Virus record (IMG/VR): IMGVR_UViG_3300031857_001172
Coordinates: 1-26,568 of that record
Length of the DNA: 26,568 nt
Source: a virus
Direction: 5' to 3' (one strand)
The translations under genes and the position numbers were made by a program. Positions within the stretch are counted from its first letter, which is position 1. Every line of letters starts with the position of its first letter. The notes beneath the pieces were generated by a model, which saw only the letters and a program-made list of their open reading frames with translations, made no database searches and was not told where the DNA came from. This document shows, piece after piece, positions 7,801 to 19,800 of this stretch.

Positions 7801-10800
7801 TCGGTACTTCTTAAGATAGTATTACCGGCACTAAAATAAATTCCATTTACATATAATACAGAATTCATCGGGACATTAGGAGCAGATATCTCAGTAGAAT
7901 CAAAACCACCTGCGCCAAATTCGATTGAATCGAATGCAGTAAATTGACCTAGAGTCACCCATAACACAGCATCAAAACTAACTAAGATAGGCATCAATTC
8001 ATTGGTACTAGTAATAACATAAACATCATCATCTGAATTATATGTTATATCAGTAATTCCTAATGACACGCTAGCAATCTTATAACTATTCCATGTACCT
8101 GTTTCATTGTACACTAGCACTAAAGAATGGTCAGTGGCATCACAAGCGGCAACTATTGTAGTTCCATTATACACGACTGCTTTTACGTTTACACCAGTTG
8201 GATAGAATGGTTCGTCACGCACAATGAAATCTAACGGTAATTCATCTTCTGGTGCAAAAGCATTACCATAATAAACATTATTTGGATATGATATTCCCTT
8301 GACGAGTTGTTGTGCATCTTTGCCGGGCATGCCTACAGTAGGTTCATAATATGCTTCAATTCTATCTAACGCATTTAAGGCAGAATCAGAACTTAATAAT
8401 GGATACCAGTGTGTGGGTGTAAACTCAGTATCGTTGTTTGCCTCAATACATTGCCATATTACGCCTGCATATGATACCACAGAACTTATATCATATCCGT
8501 ATGCATAACTACTGCCAATTGGCTCTGGTAAGTAAGCATAATCTTCCCCGGATCCGTCCCATATAAATGATGAGTATGATACTGGTACTGTTAATAGTGC
8601 ATCAGCATATATTGCAAGTTCATTATCACTTGTTGGTTTTACAAAATATTGTCCAAACTCTCCCACAGCAATACCATTGACGTTAGCAGAGAATATACTA
8701 CCACCATTAACAGTTAAACCAACAACAATCTTAGCATCATTGATAATATCAACACCACCCAACAATGAGCCAGCTATTACTATTACATCGCCCACAGAAT
8801 AAATGTATCCTGAATTTACTATTTTAATATAGTATAAATTATCAATTATCTTGGGGTTGAATCTAGGTCTGTATATTTTTATTATTGCACCGCCGCTAGT
8901 ATTGAATCCGCTAGCGGTTATTGTAGCAGTTATTGTCGTTGAAGCTACAGATTGAGTTGTACTAACTGTATATGTACCTATTCCACCAAGACTGCCGCTA
9001 ATTTGAGATACAATATATGTACCTGCAGTTACTCCAGAACCTGAAATAACTTGATTATTTTTTAATGTGCCTGCTGTAACACCAGTAACAGTAAGTGTCG
9101 TTGCATTAATAGATGCAGTAACTATTCCACTGCTAGTATTAACCGTGTATGTTCCTGTACCGCCCGATGCTGACAAGAATGCACTGATTACTGTTCCCGA
9201 AGGTACATTAATACCGTATACACTATCACCAACTACCAATGATGAACCATCTTCAATAGCAGTTACTGTCATAGTTGTTCCAGTTATACTTGCTGTAAAG
9301 TTTTTACCAGTATCATCATATGTGTATCCAGAATGTACTCTATAAAAATACATATTTCCACCATAGACTTGACCTGGTAGTAGTCCCAATGTATATGTTA
9401 CATTTACTATTGCTTGACCGTTGACATCTGATAGAGTATTAATAGGTAATACAGCACCTTGCAGACTTGATAAGTTTGCATCAATAGCAGTACCCGCAAT
9501 TGATATTGTACTAATTTCTCCACCAGCACCAATAGATTCTACAGTAATTAAACAATCATTTGGTATATATCCAGTTAAGAATAATAAAAGAGTTGTATCT
9601 GTTTCTGTTGCAGGATTACTTATGATAATGTTAGTATTAATATCTATACTCACCACTACAGTATCGTATGGTATACCATAACCAGTAATATAGTCACCAA
9701 CAGTAATACCAGTAGTACTTGCCATATTGATAATAGTAGCATCCTTGACTATTGAACCTGCTAATTGTGCAGTAGAAGGATAACCAAATAATGGACTTAG
9801 TGATGAGATAACATTTGGTATGATTCTAATAACATCTCCGACAACATAATTAGCACCCGGGTTTATAACATCAGCATCATACGTTCCACCTAGTAATACA
9901 TTGTATACTCTAAACGATGCATTTGTACCTGAACCACCAGAATAGTATGCTGATGTAATTACACTAGTTGGTTGTGCAACCTGCAATTTTACCGGGCTAC
10001 TAGCGTCATTACCAATACTTAAGTATGGACTTGAATAATATTCTCCAGCTACCCATGGCTTAATTCTTGCTCTATAACTAGTTCTATCAAATTTTAGTGT
10101 CGTAGCCATTGTACGAACTTTAGAACTGTTCATTGTAGGTATGGCTCTTGCTCTGATACTTACGGTATGTGTATAGTCATTTGACATTAGTGTTTCATTA
10201 GTAAATTGAACACGATTAGTGCCATATATACTATCATCATATGTTTTATAGAATGAAACTAATGATGCATTACCAGTAAATGCAAACAACAATGCACTAA
10301 TTTGAGTACTATTAATATAATAGTATCCATCTGGAATCATATTAACTCCGTTAGTTGAAATACCCTGTGAGTAAACCAATTGACCAGTTACAAAGTTAGT
10401 TGATAACAATTGTATAGTGTTATCAACAAAGTTTATTCTAAAAAATTCTGAAGTTTCTTCATAACTAGAAGAAAAAACGATTTCAGGAATAACTACATAT
10501 CCTTCACCAGAATCAATAATATCAACACCTATGACTTTATCGTCGGACATCAAAGCTACTAGTTTAGCTTCTCTCTTAGGTGCAGGATATATTGTTGTGT
10601 CTACGTATGCAGTAACAGTAGGAATGTCAGCATACTGACTTCCTGAATCTAGTACTACTATGCCAGGCAAATCCATTATGATAGGAATTCCTGCATAATG
10701 GTCTACTGGCACAGTGTTATTGACACCGCGACTTATTCCACTTAATATTTTGTGTACTCTATCAACGACAGTATAACCAATTATTTCATCTTCTATTTGT

Positions 10801-13800
10801 ACAGTTCCTGCGACTGGTATCCCCTCAGCACTGTCTATGTAAATTTCTATATCAACTGATGACATGAATTTAGCTACATTGCATATTGGTGTATTTGGTA
10901 TATTTTTAATCAGAGTTCCATAACTAGCAAACCACTGGGAGTACTCAGCAGAAGACCATATTGGACTATCTTCTGGGAATTCGTCAGGATAACTTGCGTA
11001 CACCGGTGTAGTATCATCAGGTGGGCTAGACAATCCATATAGTAGTTGAGGTGAAACAAATCTACCTATTTCTGAATTATAGAATGCCGGTAAATCGTAA
11101 TCTGTAAAATCACCCTCAAACACATCAGTCTTATTATACTGTAGGTAAAACTCTTTAACAACTACGTGGTAAGGTTTAAATTCATTTATATAGCCTTCTA
11201 ATAAACTTTGGTTATCACGTTGAAACTTTTGATTAGTAGTTAACTCACGTACTGAATAATTAACATCTGCAAAACTAGTTTTAGTTAGCCATGGCAAATA
11301 GTTTTGACTTTCAATATTTTCACTTTGAATATATTCAAATAACAATATCAAACTCTTATTTCTATGTTCAAACAATGGACCTACATATATCTGTTCATTC
11401 AATGCACGAACAATGTATCTAGTTTCTGTTGAAGGGAAAAAATCAAATGATTCACCACTGAATGAATCTCCAAAGCCTGTTTTGTATTTCTGATAATTCC
11501 ATAAAGTTGGTAAGAATTTTAATGTACCGTTTTGTACTCCAATTCGTACCCAAGTACTATCAGTGTAAATATAAACTTCACGATTACCTTGACTATTACT
11601 TGCAACACCTACTATTAATCCTTCAGTTGCTTCTGTAAGAGTTAGTAAATCAGTATAGATAGCTACATCCAATGCGGCTCTAGTACTATCACTATATCCT
11701 TCTGCCCACCAATAAATCTTTTCCCAATAATTAATAGTATTGAATGTATCACCTTGTGCGACCAAGAATGTTGTATTACCAAATTCAAGTATAGGGTATA
11801 ATGCTATGACTGAGTTGGCATATTCTAAATAATTTCTTAGTGCTTCTAATCTGTTAATAAACAAACTTTGTCTTGGTCTTACACTTACACCTATTTGTAA
11901 TAATTTAGGTAGTGTTGGATCAGGTACTGTTGCACCGGTCTCGTCAGTACCTGATATACTGTCTAATAGTCTATCATATAATCCAACTGGATCATTGTAT
12001 CCTTTATCACGATTTGGGAATCCTGATAAGAAGTCTGATGGATATTCACTACGAATTAATTCAAATTCTAAATGTCCTGAAGGGCCGTTTGCACTGTTAC
12101 CATATCCCAAATGTAAATTAGTAGAAACATCATTTACATATTCTTGTGCATTATAAAATGCATATGTATTTTGTTTTAACGGAGCAAAAAAAGCAATACC
12201 AGAATTCTTTGGATCAGCAATATATCTTTCTAAGATTGAATCTGATAATGTTTTACCTTGTAAACTGAATAGTCTATTTGTATTTCGCACCCAGAAATAA
12301 TATTTAGGAATCAAATTATTATTGCTATCAGTAACTAGTGTAACAGAATATGTTCCTATATCATATGGGACTCCTGGTCCTGTATAGAATGCAGGAGATA
12401 CATCACTTTCTATCCATGAATAAACTGTGACTGTACTACCTGGGAATACTGTTCCCCAATACTTACTATTGTAAACTACATCATCTTGGTGATAGTTCAT
12501 AAATCTTGTTGTAGTAGTATTGAACCATAATTTACCTAGATGGTCTTTGGTCCAAACAATATTACCAACACGTAATTGAGGACCGTTATATCCAGCTGGG
12601 TCAGTAGAACTAATATAATCTAAATGTTCTGCTACAGTACCTAATAGTTTACCTTGTAGCGGGTCTACATAATCTAAACCGATTAAGTTTTCATTGTTAG
12701 TATTATTATACAATGATACTTTTTGAATCTTTTCAACATCAACAATTGGATCAGATTCACGGTATGAATGCCAGTTTGGTATTCCAGATTCATTAGTGAA
12801 TACTAGTACTTTACCCTTTGTAGTTAGTGGTTTGAAATTAGGTGTTCCTACCATAACTACATTGTCATTAAATGCCAGTGCAGTACCGTACATAGGTTGT
12901 GCGCCATAATCCATTGCAATGTCATTGCATGATTGTGCGTATATGTATTTTCCAATATTGAGTAAACTCTCGTCATATGATTGTATATAATCATACATGT
13001 ATACACTACCTGCATTACTACTAACATCTTGGAAAGTTGTTAGATTGTTATCAAATACTGTATCATTTTTAATGTTGTTATCATTACTAAAATCAAACGT
13101 AGTAGAAATATATCTGTCATTAGCAGGTGCGCTAACAACAAATGAGTTCTCATCATTAAATTTTACAGCATAACCAAATTGAGTTCTAGTTTGTAGATGA
13201 GGATCTTGAATAACTTGAGATTTGATATAGTCAGTAAAACCCAACTCGTATAAATCATTACCATTGAATACACCAATGTTCAACTTATTATTGATTGGTC
13301 CTAAATTTATATCACGCAATCTAATTACCAAACGACCATCTTGTGTAGAATACGCAAAGGTGTTAGTTATGTTAAAACTGTTAATAGCATTTGCAACTGT
13401 GGCTGCATTGCCTGCAGGTATAGTCACTCTATAACCATTGATTAGAATATAGAACGGACTTGTTACGTTAGTTGCAATTAAACCTGTCATTATTCCAAAT
13501 CGTTTTCCACCGTTCGTAAAACGATATACTGCACCTTCTTTTAACGAATCGGTTACATCGAACGGGCTACCTATAATTACTTCGCTACCAAAAGTGTTGC
13601 AATCAACACTATATCCAAATAATTCACCTGGACGTAATTCATTTAAATTATCATAACCATATATTTGTTGAGTCAATACAAATTGTGCGCTACTAATAGT
13701 AACTATATCACCAGCATACATACCAATTGTACCAATGATTACAAAATTCAATATTACAACATATTTGTTAGTAGCTAACAATACACCATTGATATAAATT

Positions 13801-16800
13801 CTAGTTTGATTTGTTGGGTTGAACGCTAGAATAATAATATAAAACTCATCAGGTCTTTGGTCATATTGAACTTCAATATTCTCTACTAACCTGTCATACA
13901 TATATGCAATACCAGTATTAGGTAAACTCAAGCTGTAATCTGTATACGGGGCACCTGCAAATAATTTACTACCGTCATAATTAGTAGCTAAACTATAACT
14001 AAACTGGTCACCAGCGGCTACCATAGGAGGAGAAATTGACCCAACAAGACTAAAGTTAACACTAGCTATGTAAACATAAGACCCGGATGGTGCTGAGTAT
14101 TGAATTGGTTCTATAACATAGAATGTTGTTTTATTAGTGGTAGAGTTATATGTTGCTGTAATCACAGTATAAACTGCTTCTTCACTAAATGTAATCTTAT
14201 AAACTGTTTGTCCTACGTTAACTGTCGCATCTGCCATTTCTACAGTATAGAATGTAGTAGTGTTTGATCCAGGATCATATGCCTCGCTAGCGATAGTATA
14301 CAAACGAGTACTTGCTGGACCGTTATTAGTAAACGTAACTTTATCTCCATTGGCCAAATCACTTCTTTGGTCACCGGTACATACAAAATAATAATCTCCA
14401 GCACTTACTGTACTTGAAATAGTAGAACCAATTGAAGTATATGATGTTACAAAGTTTACACGTTGTCCTTCAAGTAATGTTGGGTTTGGTGACAAACAAT
14501 TTCCAGAACATACAAAATATGTCTTATCTAATAATGTTGCGGCACCAAGCACAAGTCCAGAACTTGTATACGTTAGTGTTTTATCACGTTGGAATGCAAG
14601 TGCAGTATTATCATTCTTAGCACCTAAATACAGTATATTACTGTCACCGGAAATATCCATTGCATCGCCAACTCTACCACCAAAAATACTAATAACTTGT
14701 TCAAGTATAATACTGTTAATATTAGTTGCCGGAGGAATTCTATAAACAAAAATTTGACTTAGTATGTCATCAGGACTTGATACAATAATCAAATCATTAC
14801 TACGTGTAATGCTTGTACCAAAATTACCACCTTCATCAATCGTGTTTCTCAAGTAGAAGAAGCCGCTTGAACTTATTGCATAGTGATACAACTTGCCTTC
14901 GCCTAAGTCTGACACAAAGTACCCTACATTAGGAATATGTGCAACTGCTGTTCCAAAAGTAGTGTTACTACCTATATGTGATATTTGAGTGCCTGGCGTA
15001 GGGTAATTATTTGTCTTTTCATACACTGTCCAAGTGCCATTAGTATTTGCGTCTACCCAAACTTTATTAACTGAATATTCAGCATTTAATAATGGCAGAG
15101 CATCAATGTCTCTTGCCGTTATGACACGCTGACTTTGCAATAGATAGCTTAAACCTTTTCCAGAAATAGAAGTTGTGCTAGGTGTTAATGTAGTTGAAAC
15201 AACTAATGAAGTTAAGTTGATTACTTCATTGATAGTATGGAAGCCATTAATAAGTGGGTCAAAGTTTAAAATACCTATTGATTGATTTTTCAATAACCCA
15301 TGTGGTTTATTAAACACAACGGTAACTGTGTCATTTAAGTTGTTAATAACGTTAACTACTAATGCACCGGTCGATACAGGTGTATATATTTGCCAAGTGT
15401 TATCTTTTTCTGCTACCCAAATATATTCGTTTTTATATATAGATCCTATAGAAGAATCAGCAAGAGTTCCGATAGAGTATGCAATCTCGGTAACATCATC
15501 AATGTTAACATATCCTGCACTTGGTAATTTTTCTTGGTATGTATAGTCTAGTGTAGGAAGAATATTTGTTGATGCAATAGGTCTTCCATAATTCTTAATC
15601 TTATACAACGGTACTGATTGTTCAGCACCGATAACAGGCTCATCTTGCACAATACTAATTATGCTTGGATTACCGGTCAACTCAGCTTCATTCAATGTTA
15701 CTTCAATAAAGTTTTGGTTTAATAGTCCACCAAATTCGCCAGCCTTGATTGCCCAATTTTCATGCACTTCATAATTCAGTGAATTTTGTTGTAAGTTTAT
15801 ACCTTGTAATTTTGTTACACTATCAACTGTTCCTTTAACAGGAATCATATTCTTATATAAATTAACTTGTGTAGCATCAGAGAAATTAGCATCTGCAAAA
15901 TAAGTACGAGGTCTAAATCCAATTAATGATGCACTCAACAAATCATTATCATTTTCTAAATTAGGATTGGTTGTGTCATAGAACATAGTAGCTTCATATG
16001 CTCTAGTACTAGGATTAGGTAACAATCCTTTTTGTATATCGTCATAGCTTGTCTTAGACCACTGCGTATAATCAAATGTGGCACTCGGCAATATTACAAT
16101 ATTTTCTGCAATATAATAATCGTTCTTAAATCTGACAATCGTACCTTTAGTATATTTTACATTCTCTTGCCATAATTCAATATTATCTTGGTTTATAATA
16201 TAACCACTAGCATTAACTAATCCGTTCCATTCAGCAGATTTGGAACCCTTAACATATATACGTTGTTGACGAAGTCCTGTAATCAAATTGTATATTACAT
16301 CGTTAAACACAGTGACGTTATCAAAAACAACTACATGCTCCATAGAACTTAAATTAGCCCTAAAGAAAGACATACTATCACCCTCGTTTAAAGACTTGAT
16401 GTTGAAATCTACACCGTTTCGGTTTATAAACAAGTCACTTGTTGCAATTGGTAACAAATTTTGATTTAATACAAAATTTTCTCTCTGTATAGTAAGTGGT
16501 TGAACTATGTTATTTTCTTTACTAACAAAAATATTTCTAGCATTAGGATTAACGTTGATGGAACTACCATAGTCCCATCCAGTTTTAACCCAATACAACA
16601 TTTCCAATATCATTTGATCCCAAGTTAATTCTATACCATTTTCAATATCCGTAAACTGTAGACCTTGACTAGTTAAGTATAATCCATGACCTCTTATAAA
16701 TTCACACAATTCAGTAATTGTATTAAACTCATGACCGTATGGTATGAGTATTGTACGTGGATAATAGTTTTTAGGGACTTGTACACTTAACCCATCAATT

Positions 16801-19800
16801 GTAAATGTATCATACAATCCATTAGTGATTGGTATTTGTGCAGTAAAGTATGTTCTATTTTGACTATTACCAAATACTTTATATCCGGTTTGAGTTTTTT
16901 GAACAATTACTGAACTATAAACTATAGTATCGCTAGGTTGATTATCATATAATAATACACTATAACTATCATCTGGTATCAATAAAGAATTGTTTTTACT
17001 ATTAGGTGTGCCTTTTTCTACATAAAAATTAAGTAAGTCTTTATCGCTAAAGCCAGCTAACCTGTAAGACAATCTAACATCTAAATTTTTAATCAAAGTT
17101 GTGATACTAGTAGAACCATCAATACCAAATTGATATAGATAATCTACTAACCAATTGATGTAACTATGTACCGAGGTACCAGCACCATAAACAACCAAAT
17201 TACTTATAGAATCTCTATAACGATTGTTATACAAGTATTGATTAAATTCTGTGTTAAACTTGTACTTGTCTACATCTATGCCTAAAGCAAAAAACTTAGC
17301 TGGTTTTAGCAATGCGGCAAGACGCATCAAGTCAAATGGCCATGTGCTACTTCTTAAATAACTAAATTCTGCAGGACCCACATCACCGACAGTCCACGGA
17401 TTATCAAAGTCATTAGAATTATATGCATTCAATAAGAAATCAAAAGGTGATAATAAATTACCATTTGAATCAACAGGGATAATATTTAATAAGTCTGGTC
17501 TTATACGATTTTCGTTGATATAAGGATCACCGTCATTCCAAATATAACCGTTGCTAATGTCTGTCCACATGTACGTGTTTTCGCTAGTATATGGTGCAAT
17601 ACCATATCTACTATCCCACCATGTTGGTTTATCAGTCAAACCTAACATTTCCCAAGGTGCTAATGCTGGATTAGTTGTGTCATAGAACCATAAATAAATT
17701 CCGCGCCAGCTACCCTGTGTTATAACTTTCTTGCTATTCTTGTAAACACTCTTGTTATAGTTAAATGTAAACGGATTTGTAGAACTGAACAAATGTTCTT
17801 TATAATCAATACGATTTTGTCCAATCCAATTTAAAAACTGTGTTGAGTACATGTTTCTAAAATTCTCATAACTTATACCAACATCTCTAAATTCTCCAGG
17901 AACTATCTCATCATAGTTAATAGGTATCTTAGCACTAATTTTTAAGTTATTAAATATTCTTGTTTCAAATTCCAACAAGACACTATCACGGTAATCAGTT
18001 AGAGCTCCATTTTCGTATTTACCATATAACTTATTATAAGAACCATCATGTCCTCTAATAAAATATGTGTCCGGTATGTAAGTACTATCTAATATTACAC
18101 TCGGTATTGTTGCTGGATATAATCCTAATTTGGTAGGAGTGTTTGGTACAAAACTACCATAAGTTTGGTCATATTCTTTAATGACAATAACATCATTGTT
18201 AATCAAGTCTTTAGTAATTGTTAGACTTTTTTCTGTTTCAGAAACTTCATAGTCTACTCCTCTTACTAATTGAGTAGTTGTAATTGCTCTGCCAATTCTT
18301 CTAGTCAAGTATACCAATACACTATAATAATTAGCTTCAGTAAAATTATAAATTCTACTTAGATTAAAAATACTAGTTGAAATATCCGTTTTGAATGTGT
18401 AGGTATTGGTTACTGTTGCATTCTTAGAAGGAAGCATATCACTCCAAAAGAATGGATTGGTATTAATTCTTACCTCAGAAATCTTAGACATTACATCATC
18501 TAAAATATACGCGGAAGTTTGCAATGAAGTATATTCATTGTTCACTAATGTGTTTATCAATAGGTTTTTAAATTTGATATATTCATTTGCATTATAACTT
18601 AGTGCATCAAAGAAATTATTACTGTTGTTACGCAAGAATGCTGATGCATTTACTAATGGCGCACTATTTTGTATAATTCGCATGCCGTATGGCACAACAT
18701 TACCAATATCTCTATAGTTATTAGCACCAAACGCTAAACCTTCAAACCCAGGTGCATTGTTACAAATACTCTTATAATGTCCTCTTATATCACCTGAATT
18801 AATAGTAGTAACTTCTGAATTGAAAGGGTTGTGATCCAAGTTACTTGGTATTTGATAATATCCAGTAATACTGGTTTGGTCGCTATAAAGCATTATTACG
18901 ACCTTAGTACCCATTAATGGTGGTGTAGATAATGTTACTGTAGTCGTAGTATCAGTTGTAATTACAGCAAAAGAAGAATTAGAAATTCTAGCGTTATCTA
19001 CATAAACAACAATTACCGGCCATGGTGTGGTCGTTTGATCCTTAATTGCAACATCTAAAGTGAATTCAGGTGATATAGGAGTTGCATTATATGTTTTTTC
19101 AAATACTTGATACTGGAAACTTTCACCTGGAGCAGTCTCCCAACCTACATTACGTACATAATCGGTTCTAGTAGAATAATCATATACATAACCACTATTA
19201 ACTACTTCAGTGACGGATATCCCGCTTGAATCATAGTTAAATGTTTGTGTATTCAAGCTAACTTCAAATGAGATATCACCTAAATTATTAAATGAACTAT
19301 ATTTGATTGGGAACCCCAATACTATATCGTCAGCTCCTGTGCCAATTGCATATTGAAATAATGTGCAACCTTCAAAATCAGTACTTGGATAAAAATCTCG
19401 GTCTCCAAAACTTATACTGTTGCTGTCAAAAATATCAAACAACGGTGGTTGATTGACACGTTCTTTAAATTGTGCTTGTATCCAGTTAGTACCGTCAAAG
19501 TAAAAACTTTTACCCTGATATACGTAACCTTGTGTTATAACCGTTTGTTCATTATAACTTACATCACCATCATCTGCTTTAGCTAAACTAATAACCGGAG
19601 CAGGTTGAATTAATGTTGGTTGTGAATTACTAAACACGCCCGGATTAGTATCATATTCTAATGTTACCGTGTTTAATGAACTACCCACAGCAACGTAATT
19701 ACCGTTATATAATTCATTGCTATTACCAGAAACTGTATAAGTTACGCCAAGTGCTGGTGGTGTAAGCTGAGTAGGTATATTTAATGTTACTATATAAGGT

